The notes below the pieces were generated by a model, which was not told where the DNA came from, did no database searches, and saw nothing but the letters and a program-made list of their open reading frames with translations. This document shows positions 36,342 through 46,042 of a stretch of DNA of 64,000 nucleotides, one piece after another. A program made the translations under genes and the position numbers. The DNA is from Ornithinimicrobium sp. CNJ-824 (lineage in GTDB: Bacteria; Actinomycetota; Actinomycetes; Actinomycetales; Dermatophilaceae). Every line of letters starts with the position of its first letter. Position 1 is the stretch's first letter. The stretch covers positions 62,001 through 126,000 of the forward strand of contig NZ_MKKA01000033.1 in the NCBI RefSeq assembly GCF_001942405.1, read 5' to 3'.

Positions 36342-38129
36342 TCAGGCCGGGTGCGCGTCGCCGCGCACCTCGGCGAGCACCTCGCCGACCGTGCGCTCCA
36401 CGGGCACGTCGCGGCGCCCGCCGGTCCGGCGGTCCTTGACCTCGATCGTGCCCTCGGCCAGGCCCTTGCCGACGACGACGATCGTCGGCACGCCCAGCAG
36501 CTCGGCGTCCTTGAACTTCACTCCGGGGCTCACCTTGGGGCGGTCGTCGTAGATCACCGTCAGGCCGGCCGCCTCCAGGTCGGCGACGAGCAGCTCTCCC
36601 TGGTCGTAGACGTCCTGGCTCTTGCCGGTCGCCACGACGTGCACGTCGGCGGGGGCCAGGGCGCGCGGCCAGCACAGGCCGACCTCGTCGTGGGTGGCCT
36701 CGGCGACGGCGGCGACGGCGCGGGAGACCCCCACGCCGTAGGAGCCATCGTGACCGTGACGAGCTTGCCGTTCTCGTCGAGCACCTTCAGCCCGAGGGCC
36801 TCGGCGTACTTGCGACCGAGCTGGAAGATGTGGCCCATCTCGATGCCGCGCGCCAGGGTCAGGGTGCCGGCCCCGTCCGGGCTCGGGTCCCCCTCCTTGA
36901 TCTCGGCGGCCTGGATCGTGCCGTCGGCGGTGAAGTCCCGGCCGAGCACCAGTCGAAGACGTGCTTGCCGTGCTCGTCGCGCCGGTGACCCAGGCCGACC
37001 CCTCGGCGACGGAGGGGTCGAGCAGGTAGCGGATCCCGGAGGCCTTCTCCAGCCCGAGGACGGCCGGGCCGATGTAGCCCTTGGCCAGCATCGGGTAGGC
37101 GGCGAAGTCCTTCTCCTCGAACGGTGCCCACTGGGCCGGCGCGACCTGGGCCTCGAGGCGCTTGGCGTCCACGTCGCGGTCGCCGGGCAGGCCGACGGCC
37201 AGCGGCTCGGTGCTCCCGTCGGGGTGGGTGAGCAGGACCACGACGTTCTTGAGGGTGTCGGCCGCCGTCCACGGCCGGCCGTCGGCGCGGGGGTGCAGGG
37301 CGTTCGCCTGCGCGACGAGGGTGTCGATCGTCGGGCTGTCCGGGGTGTCCTCGACGTGCGCCGCGGGCGTCGACGCCACCACGGCGGGGTCGACCGGCGA
37401 CGCCTGGGGCACGACGACCGCCTCGACGTTGGCCGCATACCCGCTCGCCCCGCAGCGCACGAAGGTGTCCTCGCCGACGGGGCTGACCGCGAGGAACTCC
37501 TCGCTGGCGGACCCGCCCATGGCGCCGGAGTCGGCGTGCACGACGACGTACTCGAAGCCGAGCCGGTCGAAGATGCGCACGTAGGCCTCGCGGTGCCGCT
37601 GGTAGGCGGCCTCCAGCCCGGCGTCGTCGACGTCGAAGGAGTAGGAGTCCTTCATGACGAACTCACGGCCGCGCAGCAGCCCGGCCCGGGGGCGGGCCTC
37701 GTCACGGTACTTGGTCTGGATCTGGTAGAGCGTCAGCGGCAGCTCCTTGTAGGAGCTGAACATGTCCTTGACCGCGAGGGTGAACATCTCCTCGTGGGTG
37801 GGGCCCAGGAGCATGTCGTTGCCCTTGCGGTCCTGCAGCCGGAAGAGGTTGGGGCCGTACTCGGTCCACCGGTTCGTCGCCTCGTAGGGCTCGCGCGGCA
37901 GCAGCGCCGGGAAGCTCAGCTCCTGGCCGCCGATGGCGTCCATCTCCTCGCGGACGACCTGCTCGACCTTGCGCAGCACCTTCAGGCCCAGCGGCAGCCA
38001 GCTGTAGACGCCCGGGGCGGCGCGCCGGACGTAGCCGGCGCGCACGAGCAGCTTGTGCCCGGGCAGCTCGGCGTCGGCCGGGTCCTCGCGCAGGGTCCGC
38101 AGGAACAGGGTCGACAGGCGCATGGCCAC
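36342..38129 (-). CDS. proS: Proline-tRNA ligase, three apparent frameshifts
   Basis: ProRS of the bacterial type charges tRNA-Pro. Class II motif 1 ([20 protein letters not shown]), motif 2 ([13 protein letters not shown] then [11 protein letters not shown]), the editing insertion domain and motif 3 (GSYGVGVSR) are all readable. Near 36985, 36955 and 36748 the frame changes, and the pieces between give [10 protein letters not shown] and [17 protein letters not shown], both expected. Each shift fits one lost base (for example ATGGGCTCC read as ATGGCTCC). The joined protein is 596 aa. GTG at 38129 with AAGGAG 9 nt upstream is the preferred start. An essential gene so broken argues for sequence error. 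Confidence 0.95.
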   Translation of the reverse strand: MAMRLSTLFLRTLREDPADAELPGHKLLVRAGYVRRAAPGVYSWLPLGLKVLRKVEQVVREEMDAIGGQELSFPALLPREPYEATNRWTEYGPNLFRLQDRKGNDMLLGPTHEEMFTLAVKDMFSSYKELPLTLYQIQTKYRDEARPRAGLLRGREFVMKDSYSFDVDDAGLEAAYQRHREAYVRIFDRLGFEYVVVHADSGAMGGSASEEFLAVSPVGEDTFVRCGASGYAANVEAVVVPQASPVDPAVVASTPAAHVEDTPDSPTIDTLVAQANALHPRADGRPWTAADTLKNVVVLLTHPDGSTEPLAVGLPGDRDVDAKRLEAQVAPAQWAPFEEKDFAAYPMLAKGYIGPAVLGLEKASGIRYLLDPSVAEGSAWVTGATSTASTSSTGARPGLHRRRHDPGRRDQGGGPEPGRGRHPDPGARHRDGPHLPARSQVRRGPRAEGARRERQARHGHDGSYGVGVSRAVAAVAEATHDEVGLCWPRALAPADVHVVATGKSQDVYDQGELLVADLEAAGLTVIYDDRPKVSPGVKFKDAELLGVPTIVVVGKGLAEGTIEVKDRRTGGRRDVPVERTVGEVLAEVRGDAHPA

Positions 38130-38220
38130 GTGGGTGCACTCCTTGGCTCGGGTGGGCGGTTCCGGGACGACGACGGGGTATGCCGGGCGGGTCCCGTCCA
38201 CGTCGGGGGACCGTCGCAGA

Positions 38221-39495
38221 CTACCCGAGCGCCCAGCCGTGGGCAGGCACCGGAAGGTCGCCGTGGACGCCGGCGAGGGTGACCTGGTCGTCGGTGAGGT
38301 TGAGGCCGAGGGTGAGCCGGTGGTCCTCCTCGGGGCCGGTCAGGTCGACCGCGGCCGTGGCGTCCGCGACGTCCCGGGCGGTGGCCGTCGCCCTCGTGAT
38401 CCACGGGTGCGTGCGGCGCAGGTGGATGATCCGCTGGTGCTCCGCCAGCAGGGCCCGGCCGTGGGGCAGCAGCTCGTCGGGGCTCTCCGGGAAGGGCGGG
38501 CGCACGGAGTCGTCGCCCCCGGGCTGGTCCAGCTTCTCGCCGGTGAAGCCCTGCTCGTCACCGGCGTAGACGGAGGGCACGCCGGGCAGCAGCAGGGCGA
38601 GGGCGGCCGCGGTGCCGACGTGGCGGACGTCGGTCAGCTTGCTGGCGATCCGGGTGACGTCGTGGTTGCCGACGAAGGTCTGCGGGCGGAAGGCGGCGCA
38701 GAAGTCGGCGTGCCGGGTCAGCGCCCACGCCAGCTCGTGCAGGTTGACGTCGTTGAGCGAGCTCCAGACGGCCTTCCACAGCTCGTACTGGGTGACCGAG
38801 TGCACGCCCGACCGGTGGACGAAGTCGACGTAGTCGCCCTGGATGACCTCCCCCAGGATCCAGGCGTCGGGGTGCCGCTGTCGGACCCGGTCGAGGATGG
38901 GGCGCCAGGCGTCCGCACCGGGGGCGAAGGCGGCGTCCAGGCGCCAGGCGTCGACGCCGGCGCCGAGCCAGTGGCCCATCACGTCGACGACGTAGTCCTG
39001 GACCGGGGGGTGGGTCAGGTCCAGCTCGACCAGGTCGAGGTTGCCCTCGAACCCGCGGGGGTACTCCCCCACCCAGCGCAGCCAGGCCCGGTCCGCGGGG
39101 GTGGCGTCGGCGGCGAGCGCCCGGCGCACGATCTCGTGGTCCTCGGAGACGTGGTTGAAGACGCCGTCGAAGGCGACCCGGATGCCCTTGTCGCGGGCCT
39201 GGGCGAGGAGCTCGCGCAGGTCGCCCTCGTCGCCGAGCCGGGGGTCGACCCGGTAGTGGTCGAGCGTGTCGTAGCCGTGGCTGGTGGAGGCGAGGACCGG
39301 GCCCAGGAGGAGGCCGTTGGCGCCGAGCTGCAGCAGGTAGTCGAGCCAGCCGGTGACGCGGGGCAGCCGGTGGACCACCGCGCCGCCCTGCCCGGCGTGC
39401 TCGGCGGCGGTGCGCTCGGCCCCGACGAAGCCGAGGGGGTAGAGGTGCCACCAGACGACGGTGTCGACCCAGGCCGGGCCGGTCACGGCGGTCAT
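38221..39495 (-). CDS. GH13 family alpha-amylase-type glycosidase
   Basis: The 424-residue enzyme has the four GH13 regions in order: [17 protein letters not shown] (nucleophile aspartate), [10 protein letters not shown] (acid/base glutamate) and [10 protein letters not shown]. It lacks a signal peptide, so it acts on intracellular alpha-glucans or oligosaccharides; the exact substrate is unknown. The start ATG overlaps the stop of the upstream aminotransferase in ATGA, suggesting co-translation, though their roles do not obviously connect. Confidence 0.9.
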   Translation of the reverse strand: MTAVTGPAWVDTVVWWHLYPLGFVGAERTAAEHAGQGGAVVHRLPRVTGWLDYLLQLGANGLLLGPVLASTSHGYDTLDHYRVDPRLGDEGDLRELLAQARDKGIRVAFDGVFNHVSEDHEIVRRALAADATPADRAWLRWVGEYPRGFEGNLDLVELDLTHPPVQDYVVDVMGHWLGAGVDAWRLDAAFAPGADAWRPILDRVRQRHPDAWILGEVIQGDYVDFVHRSGVHSVTQYELWKAVWSSLNDVNLHELAWALTRHADFCAAFRPQTFVGNHDVTRIASKLTDVRHVGTAAALALLLPGVPSVYAGDEQGFTGEKLDQPGGDDSVRPPFPESPDELLPHGRALLAEHQRIIHLRRTHPWITRATATARDVADATAAVDLTGPEEDHRLTLGLNLTDDQVTLAGVHGDLPVPAHGWALG

Positions 39496-40736
39496 CGCCG
39501 GGCCGCCAGCTCGGCGACGCCCTCGAGGAGGCGGTCCACCTCGTCGGCGGTCGTGTAGGGCGCCATCCCCACGCGGACCCCGCCGCCGGCGCCGAGGCCG
39601 AGGCGGTGGCTGGCCTCCCACGCGTAGAAGTGGCTGGCCGGGGCGTTCACCCCCCGGTCCGCCAGGCGACGGTGGACGGCGGCGGGCTCGACCCCGTCGA
39701 GGGTGAACAGCAGGGTCGGGGTCCGGTGGGCGGCCCGGGAGTGGACGGTCACCCCGTCCATCGCCCGCAGCCCGTCCTCGGCGCGCACCCGCAGGCCCTC
39801 CTCGTGCTCGTGGAGCGCCGCGAAGGAGGCCGCCAGGCGGTCGCGGCGGGACAGGCCTGCCGGGTCCGGGTGCCCGGCCGCCCCCTCCCCCTCCCAGGCG
39901 AGACCCGCGAGCACCTCGACCGCGGCGGTCGTGCCGGCGAGCAGCTCGTAGGGCAGCGTGCCCAGCTCGAAGCGCTCGGGCACCGCGTCGCTGGAGGGGA
40001 GCAGCTTGTCGGGGTGCAGCTCCTCCAGCAGGTCCGCCCGGCCGCAGGTGACGCCGAGATGGGGGCCGAGGAACTTGTAGGGCGAGCAGGCCATGAGGTC
40101 GGCCCCGAGCGCCTCGCGGTCGAGCAGGTCGTGGGCGGCCAGGTGCACCGCGTCCACGTGGACCAGGGCGCCGACGTCGTGGGCGGCGGCGACGACGGCG
40201 GGCAGGTCGGGGCGGGTGCCGACGAGGTTGCTCGCGGCCGTGACGGCGACGAGCCGGGTGCGCCCGGACAGGACCTCCCGGACGGCCTCGACCGGCAGCT
40301 CACCCGTGGCGGGGTCGAGCTCGGCCCACCGCACGGTCGCCCCGACCGCCTCGGCGGCGATCACCCAGGGGCGGACGTTGCCGTCGTGGTCCAGCGAGGT
40401 GACCACGACCTCGTCGCCCGGCCCCCAGCCGTGGGCACGGGCCAGGGTGCGCGCGAGGTCCATGGTGTTGGCGGTCATGCTGCGGCCGAAGACCACCGTG
40501 CCGGGGTCGCTGCCGAGCAGGTCGCCCATCGCGCCCCGGGCCTCCCGGACGATGTCGTCGGCGAGCCGCTCGGCGGCGGTGACGGTGCCGCGGTTGGCGA
40601 TCGAGGAGGTCATGATGCGGGCGACCGCCTCTGCGACCGGTGCGGGCGTCTGCGACCCTCCCGGCCCGTCGAAGTGGGCCGTCCCGCCGGCCAGGGCGGG
40701 GAACAGCGCGCGGACCGCGGCGACGTCATACCTCAT
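39492..40736 (-). CDS. Class V aminotransferase, cysteine-desulfurase-like without the catalytic cysteine
   Basis: The 414-residue PLP protein has SLDHDGNVRPWV, VHVDAVHLAAHD and SPYKFLGPHLG with the PLP lysine. Where NifS/SufS enzymes carry the catalytic cysteine, this one reads NAPASHFYAWE, as in the TIGR01976 subfamily, so desulfurase activity is unlikely. The ATG at 40736 follows TAGGTT by 7 nt and lacks a ribosome binding site. It overlaps the GH13 gene by 4 nt and faces away from the esterase gene. Confidence 0.88.
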   Translation of the reverse strand: MRYDVAAVRALFPALAGGTAHFDGPGGSQTPAPVAEAVARIMTSSIANRGTVTAAERLADDIVREARGAMGDLLGSDPGTVVFGRSMTANTMDLARTLARAHGWGPGDEVVVTSLDHDGNVRPWVIAAEAVGATVRWAELDPATGELPVEAVREVLSGRTRLVAVTAASNLVGTRPDLPAVVAAAHDVGALVHVDAVHLAAHDLLDREALGADLMACSPYKFLGPHLGVTCGRADLLEELHPDKLLPSSDAVPERFELGTLPYELLAGTTAAVEVLAGLAWEGEGAAGHPDPAGLSRRDRLAASFAALHEHEEGLRVRAEDGLRAMDGVTVHSRAAHRTPTLLFTLDGVEPAAVHRRLADRGVNAPASHFYAWEASHRLGLGAGGGVRVGMAPYTTADEVDRLLEGVAELAARR

Positions 40737-40828
40737 GCCGCCCAACCTAGTGCCTGCCCCGCGGCGGAGGCGTCGACCCATCCGTGCCGTTCCACGGGGC
40801 GACCCTACTGCGCTCCTAGGATGCGGGG

Positions 40829-41689
40829 GTGAAGCTCGCCGCCGCCGACCTCCTGCCCGTCTCCGACCCCTCCATCGGGGGCGACCTGCGCTCGTGGCGT
40901 GCCGTGGAGCTGCCGGGCCTGGACCGTCGGGCGGAGATCTACGCCTGGCTGCCGCCCGGCTACGACGGGGGCCAGGACCGCTACCCGGTCCTCTACCTGC
41001 ACGACGGGCACAACGCCTTCCTGGCGCAGCGCTCGTTCGGGGGCGCGTCCTGGGAGGTCGACCGGGCCATGACCGACCTGGCGCGCGACGGCATACCCGC
41101 GATCGTCGTCGCCGTCCCCTGCTCCCCGACCGCCCGGGCCGAGGAGTACACCCAGTACCCCAAGCCCGGGGAGGGCGGCGGTCGGGCCGCCGACTACGCC
41201 GCGTTCCTCGTCGACCACCTCAAGCCGGCCGTGGACGCCGTGCTGCGCACCCTCCCGGGTCCCGAGCACACCGTCACCGCAGGGAGCTCGCTCGGCGGGG
41301 TCGTCTCGGCCTACCTGTGGGAGCGGCACCCCGACGTCTTCGGCGGGGCCGGTGTGTTCAGCCCGGCGTTCTGGTGGCCGGGCGAGCCGGCCCTGCTCGA
41401 CCTGGAGGCCGCCCTGCCCGGACGAGCCCCCGGCCGGGTCTACGTCGACGTCGGTGGGCACGAGTGCCACGAGGACGCCGACATCGAGCGCCGCTACGTC
41501 GAGGACGCAGAGCGCCTGGTCCGCTCCCTGAGGAAGGCCGGGGTGCCGGTCCGCTACGTCCACGACTCGCAGGCCTACCACCACGAGACCGCCTGGGCCG
41601 AGCGGTTCCCCGCCGCGGTCCGTTGGCTGCTCCAGGGGTATGCCGTCGCGCCCCCCGCCTACGTGCTCGCCGCCCGGGCGGGCGAGTGA
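40829..41689 (+). CDS. Alpha/beta-hydrolase esterase (PF00756-like)
   Basis: The 286-residue protein shows YPVLYLHDGHNAF, the nucleophile elbow AGSSLGGVVSA and YHHETAWAERFP with the probable catalytic histidine. Related enzymes hydrolyse ferulate, siderophore or mycolyl esters; there is no signal peptide and the substrate is unknown. TAGGAT ends 6 nt before the GTG start. The stop overlaps the start of the next transporter gene in a GTGA junction. Confidence 0.85.
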   Translation: MKLAAADLLPVSDPSIGGDLRSWRAVELPGLDRRAEIYAWLPPGYDGGQDRYPVLYLHDGHNAFLAQRSFGGASWEVDRAMTDLARDGIPAIVVAVPCSPTARAEEYTQYPKPGEGGGRAADYAAFLVDHLKPAVDAVLRTLPGPEHTVTAGSSLGGVVSAYLWERHPDVFGGAGVFSPAFWWPGEPALLDLEAALPGRAPGRVYVDVGGHECHEDADIERRYVEDAERLVRSLRKAGVPVRYVHDSQAYHHETAWAERFPAAVRWLLQGYAVAPPAYVLAARAGE

Positions 41690-42660
41690 GCGGCCCCGGC
41701 GTCGAGCGGGCCCGCGTGGAGCCCGACCCCGCGCTGCGCACCCGGGCCAACCTGCTGCTGGGGCTGACCGCGGCGATCTGGGGACTGGGGTTCGTCGCCC
41801 AGCGGCTCGGCGCCGACCACATGGGGGCGATGAGCTTCAACGCCGCCCGGTTCGCCATCGGGGCGCTCTCGCTGCTGCCCCTCATCTGGTGGTTCTCGCG
41901 GCAGCGGCGGACCGCACCGGTCGTGACGCCCGAGCCCCCGGCCGGCGAGATCTTCGACGAGACCCCGCCCAGGGTCGGCGGCTCCCCGCTGCTGCCGGGA
42001 CTGGCCGCCGGGGCCGTCCTCTTCTCCGCGGCCGGGCTGCAGCAGGTGGGCATCGCCACGACGACGGCGGGCAAGGCGGGCTTCATCACCGGGCTCTACA
42101 TCGTCCTCGTCCCGGTGCTCGGCCTGGCGCTGGGCCACCGCGCGGGGCTGCCGGTGTGGGCGGGCCTGGGGCTGGCCGTGCCCGGCCTGTGGCTGCTGAG
42201 CATGACCGAGGACCTGAGGATCGCCACCGGCGACCTGCTCGTGCTGGCCGGCGCGCTGTTCTGGGCGCTGCACATCCTCGTCATCGACCACTTCGTGCGG
42301 ACCGTGGACGCGCTCAAGCTGTCGGCGGCGCAGTTCGCCGCCTGCGCCCTGCTGTCGGCCGGCACGGCCCTGGTGGTGGAGGAGCGCCCGTTCGCCGGGT
42401 TCGCCCCCGCGCTGTGGGCGGTCCTGTACGGCGGGCTGTTCGCCGTCGGCGTGGCCTACACCCTCCAGGTGGTCGCCCAGCAGCACGCCAAGCCCTCGCA
42501 CGCCGCGCTCATCCTGTCCCTGGAGGCGGTCTTCGGCGCCCTGGGCGGCTGGCTGCTCCTCGGCGAGGTGATGAGCGGACGGATGCTGCTGGGAGCCACG
42601 CTGGTCATGACCGGCATCCTCGTCTCGCTGCGCGGGAGCACGTCGACAGCGACGGAATGA
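41686..42660 (+). CDS. EamA/DMT-superfamily transporter
   Basis: The 324-residue protein has ten predicted helices in two EamA repeats (AAIWGLGFVAQRLGADHMG in the first, LEAVFGALGGWLLLGE in the second). A polar 35-residue loop lies after the second helix. DMT proteins usually export amino acids or other small metabolites. It starts at a GTG overlapping the esterase stop, so the two are coupled, and a hairpin follows. Confidence 0.9.
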   Translation: MSGPGVERARVEPDPALRTRANLLLGLTAAIWGLGFVAQRLGADHMGAMSFNAARFAIGALSLLPLIWWFSRQRRTAPVVTPEPPAGEIFDETPPRVGGSPLLPGLAAGAVLFSAAGLQQVGIATTTAGKAGFITGLYIVLVPVLGLALGHRAGLPVWAGLGLAVPGLWLLSMTEDLRIATGDLLVLAGALFWALHILVIDHFVRTVDALKLSAAQFAACALLSAGTALVVEERPFAGFAPALWAVLYGGLFAVGVAYTLQVVAQQHAKPSHAALILSLEAVFGALGGWLLLGEVMSGRMLLGATLVMTGILVSLRGSTSTATE

Positions 42661-42674
42661 TCGAAGGGGCCGCC

Positions 42675-42707
42675 GGGAGGGCCGACCGGGCTGCGGTCGA
42701 CCCTCCC
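42675..42707 (+). terminator. Hairpin after the EamA transporter gene
   Basis: GGGAGGG and CCCTCCC with inner CGACCG/CGGTCG arms form a 14-bp stem with one mismatch, 14 nt after the stop. It stands between convergent genes (EamA on the plus strand, livF on the minus strand) and may act on both. Confidence 0.7.
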
Positions 42708-42755
42708 GCCCTTCACGCGGCACGAAGGCGGGCGGCCTGAGACCGCCAGCGGCTG

Positions 42756-43466
42756 TCAGTCGCGCTCGAGGCCGAGGTAGGCGGCGACGATCCTGTCGTC
42801 CGCCAGCAGCTCGTCGGCGGGCCCGGACTGCACGACCTCGCCGCTGGCCAGCACGTAACCGTGGGAGGCGGCTCGGAGCGCGCGGCGGGCGTTCTGCTCG
42901 ACGAGCAGAACACTGGTGCCGCCACGGCGGATGTCCTCGATCACCTGGAAGACCTCGTCGACCACCTTCGGCGCCAGACCCATCGACGGCTCGTCCAGCA
43001 GCATGAGTGCAGGCTCGGCGACCAGCGCACGCCCGATCGCGAGCATCTGCTGCTCGCCGCCCGAGAGGCTGCCCGCCGGGAGCCGGCGTCGCTCGGCCAG
43101 CACCGGGAACCGGTCGTAGACCTCCTGCGTGCGTGAGCCGGAGGTGTGCCATGCACCGAGCTGGAGGTTCTCCTCGATCGTCATGGACGCCAGGATCTGA
43201 CGGCCCTCCGGAACCTGCACCAGACCGCGGCGGACCAGGGAGTGCGCGGCCGACCTGGTGACGTCGACGCCGTCGAAGGTGATCCGGCCGCCGGACGGAC
43301 GGATCACACCGCTGACCGCGTTGATGACCGAGCTCTTGCCCGCACCGTTGGCGCCGACCAGGCTCACCAGGCCGCCGCGGGGGACCGTGAAGCTCACTCC
43401 GCGAACGGCCTGCACCCGGCCGTAGGAGACCGTCAGGTTCTCAACTGTCAGGATCGGCTCGCTCAT
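42756..43466 (-). CDS. livF: Branched-chain amino acid-type ABC transporter ATPase LivF
   Basis: The 236-residue ATPase has Walker A GANGAGKSS, signature LSGGEQQM and Walker B LMLLDEPSMGLAP, with the LivF-type ending ADDRIVAAYLGLERD. It energises uptake through the HAAT-family permeases encoded upstream. The start overlaps the stop of livMG by ATGA. It is the last gene of the hydroxy-acid oxidase-liv operon. Confidence 0.93.
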   Translation of the reverse strand: MSEPILTVENLTVSYGRVQAVRGVSFTVPRGGLVSLVGANGAGKSSVINAVSGVIRPSGGRITFDGVDVTRSAAHSLVRRGLVQVPEGRQILASMTIEENLQLGAWHTSGSRTQEVYDRFPVLAERRRLPAGSLSGGEQQMLAIGRALVAEPALMLLDEPSMGLAPKVVDEVFQVIEDIRRGGTSVLLVEQNARRALRAASHGYVLASGEVVQSGPADELLADDRIVAAYLGLERD

Positions 43467-45163
43467 CTCACCTCCTCGCTCTCGTGCCCGGGCGGCGGCG
43501 CGTCTCCGCCGAGGTATGCCTCGACCACCGCCGGATCCTCGATGATCTCCTCGGGCGTACCTGCTGCGATGACCTCACCGAAGTTGAGGACGACGATCCG
43601 GTCGCAGGTCCGCATGACCATGCCGACGTTGTGCTCGATGAGCAGGATCGTCAGGCCTTCGGCAGCGAGCGACCCGATGAGCTCGGAGAGCGCCCCCGCC
43701 TCCACATGGTTCATCCCCGCGGCGGGCTCGTCGAGGATGAGCAGCGACGGCTCGGCCGCGAGTGCGCGGGCGATCTCCAGACGACGTTGGTCACCGTAGG
43801 ACAGCGAGCCCGCATCCTCGCCGGACCGGTCGGCCAGTCCGACCCGGTCCAGGCAACGGGCCGCGTGCGCAACCACCCGCGCCTCGTCCCGGCGCGCGCC
43901 GGGCAGCCACACCAGCCGGCGGAGAAACGTCGGTCGGCTCACCACGTGCGCCCCCACCAACACGTTCTCCAGCGCCGACAGGCGCGGGAAGAGCTTGGAG
44001 TGCTGGAAGGTCCGGCTCACGCCGGCCTGGGCCACCTTGTGGACCGCGGTGCGGCCTGGCGTCGTGCCGAGCACGTCGAAACTCCCCGAGGACGGCGGGA
44101 CGAGGCCGCTGATCAGGTTGACCAGCGTGGTCTTGCCAGCACCGTTGGGCCCGATGAGCCCGACCACCTCGCCGGAGGCGACCGTCAGATCGACGTCGCG
44201 CACGGCGTGCACGCCGCCGTAGTCCTTGCTCCCGCCGCTGACGCGCACGACGGGCTCTCCCGGGCCGACAAGCTTCCGGCTCGATCCCCTGTCGACCGGT
44301 CGCTCGTCCTCCATGGCGCCCGCAGGAGCCTTGACCCGAAGTCGCGGCAGGAGCGAGGCCAGCCCGCCGGGCAGGAAGATGATCACCACGAGCAGGAGCG
44401 CGCTCGAGATGAACGGCCGGATCCAGCCGGCCTCGACGCCGACGGCGCGCAGGATCTCTGGGACGGAGGTCATGAAGGCAGCACCCAGCAGCGGGCCGAT
44501 CCACACCGTGGACCCCCCGACGACCGCCATGACCAGGCCGTCGATCGCGGTCGTGAAAGAGAAGTCCTCCGGGGCCAGCAGACGCACGTAGTAGGCCCAC
44601 AGCACGCCGTAGAGGCCCGCGACCGCACCCGCCGTGACGAACGCCGACAGCCGGTGACGGCCGACGTCGACCCCCATGGCGCGGGCCGCCAGCTCGTCCT
44701 CGCGGATCGCCGCCAGGGCACGCCCGTAGCTGGTGGGACCCTGCCGCCAGAACCAGTAGGCCACCAGGGCCAGGCAGGTCCAGGCGATCGCTGGGGTGAC
44801 GACCTTGGGCACCGACATGCCGTTGGCTCCGCCGGTCCACTCTGCGTTGATGAGCAGGATCCGGACGGCCTCGGCGAAGCCCAGCGTGGCGATCGCGAGG
44901 AAGACCCCGCGCAGGTGCATCGTGGGCAGCCCCAGCACGACGGCCGCCAGGGCCCCGACGACCATGCCGATGACGATGCCGACCAGCAGGGCTGGCAGCT
45001 CGCCGAGGTCCGAGGGCGCCGGCGCCAGCGCCGCGGCGGTGAAGCCGCCCAGCGCGGCGAACCCGGCCTGGCCGAGGCTCAGCTGGCCGGCTACCAGGAC
45101 CGCGTAGAAGGAGTAGGCGAAGATCGCGTTGAGCGCGATGAAGACGAGGATGGACTCGCTCAT
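43463..45163 (-). CDS. Fused ABC permease-ATPase (LivM-LivG)
   Basis: One 566-residue reading frame joins a LivM permease (about residues 1-290, eight or more helices, with GALAAVVLGLPTMHLRGVFLAIATLG) to a LivG ATPase. The ATPase has Walker A GPNGAGKTT, signature SLSYGDQRRLEIARAL and Walker B LLILDEPAAGM. The junction is a charged linker (MEDERPVDRGSSRK). Such fusions are known in this family. The ATG at 45163 overlaps the livH stop; a longer in-frame reading upstream is only the opposite frame of livH. Confidence 0.92.
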   Translation of the reverse strand: MSESILVFIALNAIFAYSFYAVLVAGQLSLGQAGFAALGGFTAAALAPAPSDLGELPALLVGIVIGMVVGALAAVVLGLPTMHLRGVFLAIATLGFAEAVRILLINAEWTGGANGMSVPKVVTPAIAWTCLALVAYWFWRQGPTSYGRALAAIREDELAARAMGVDVGRHRLSAFVTAGAVAGLYGVLWAYYVRLLAPEDFSFTTAIDGLVMAVVGGSTVWIGPLLGAAFMTSVPEILRAVGVEAGWIRPFISSALLLVVIIFLPGGLASLLPRLRVKAPAGAMEDERPVDRGSSRKLVGPGEPVVRVSGGSKDYGGVHAVRDVDLTVASGEVVGLIGPNGAGKTTLVNLISGLVPPSSGSFDVLGTTPGRTAVHKVAQAGVSRTFQHSKLFPRLSALENVLVGAHVVSRPTFLRRLVWLPGARRDEARVVAHAARCLDRVGLADRSGEDAGSLSYGDQRRLEIARALAAEPSLLILDEPAAGMNHVEAGALSELIGSLAAEGLTILLIEHNVGMVMRTCDRIVVLNFGEVIAAGTPEEIIEDPAVVEAYLGGDAPPPGHESEEVR

Positions 45164-46038
45164 CACACCTCCCGGACGCGTCTGCTGCCGAACAGTCCCT
45201 GTGGTCGGACGATCAGCAGCAGGAAGAGCAGCCCGAACGCCACCAGGTCCCGCCAGCTGGACCCGACGTACTGCACGGCGAACACCTCGGCCAGACCCAG
45301 GATCAGCCCGCCGACGAGGGCCCCGGGCAGCGATCCCATCCCGCCGACGATGATCACCGCCAGCCCCTTGAGCTCGATGGCACTGCCCATGCCCAGCTGG
45401 GCCGAGTTGACGTTCATGGCGAAGAGCGCGCCGGCGACCGCGCCGAGCGCGGACGACAGAGCGAACGTGGTCGCCGTCACGCGGTTCACGTCGAGCCCGA
45501 GGACCGTCGCCGCCCGCGGGTTCTCCGCCACGGCGCGCATGGCGCGGCCCAGCCGGCTGCGAGCCACCAGCCAGGTGAGCCCGGCCATCAGGACGACGGA
45601 GATCACCAGGATGGCCACCTGCAGCAGGGTGACGCGCGCCCCGCCGATCTCGAAGGCGGTGCTGGGGAAGGCGTCCACGGGGAACCGCCTGGTGTCGGGC
45701 CCGTAGCGCCACAGCAGGAGCGCGATGAACATCCCGCCCAGACCGATGGACCCGATCAACCCCGCGAAGTGGGCGTCGGGTCTGTCCTTGAGCGGACGGA
45801 AGACCACCCGCTCGATCACCAGTCCCAGGACGGCACCGAAGACCGCCACCAGCGGCAGCGCCACCCAGATCGACAACCCTCCGACCGTGACCAGCTCGAT
45901 CCCGACGAAGGCCGCAGCCGCGAAGACCGCCGGATGCGCCAGGTTGAGGCGGTCGAGGATGCCGAACACGAGGGTGAACCCGATCGCGAAGAGCGCGTAG
46001 ATGGACCCGAGGAAGAGTCCGTTCAGGAGCTGCTGCAT
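45163..46038 (-). CDS. livH: Branched-chain amino acid-type ABC permease LivH
   Basis: This 291-residue inner-membrane permease has about eight helices and the family EAA-like stretch MRAVAENPRAATVLGLDVNRV. GLAVIIVGGMGSLPGALVGG is also typical of LivH. It pairs with the LivM half of the next gene. It starts 4 nt after the livK stop. Confidence 0.93.
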   Translation of the reverse strand: MQQLLNGLFLGSIYALFAIGFTLVFGILDRLNLAHPAVFAAAAFVGIELVTVGGLSIWVALPLVAVFGAVLGLVIERVVFRPLKDRPDAHFAGLIGSIGLGGMFIALLLWRYGPDTRRFPVDAFPSTAFEIGGARVTLLQVAILVISVVLMAGLTWLVARSRLGRAMRAVAENPRAATVLGLDVNRVTATTFALSSALGAVAGALFAMNVNSAQLGMGSAIELKGLAVIIVGGMGSLPGALVGGLILGLAEVFAVQYVGSSWRDLVAFGLLFLLLIVRPQGLFGSRRVREV

Positions 46039-46042
46039 CGCG

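Noticed and set aside
36342..38129. proS as a pseudogene
   Set aside because: Three frame changes would normally suggest decay, but all class II motifs are intact and no other proS is visible; the shifts match the one-base-loss pattern of the window.
43463..45712. A 749-residue reading that extends livMG upstream into livH
   Set aside because: The part before the ATG at 45163 has no membrane or known features and lies over livH, which is complete in another frame.
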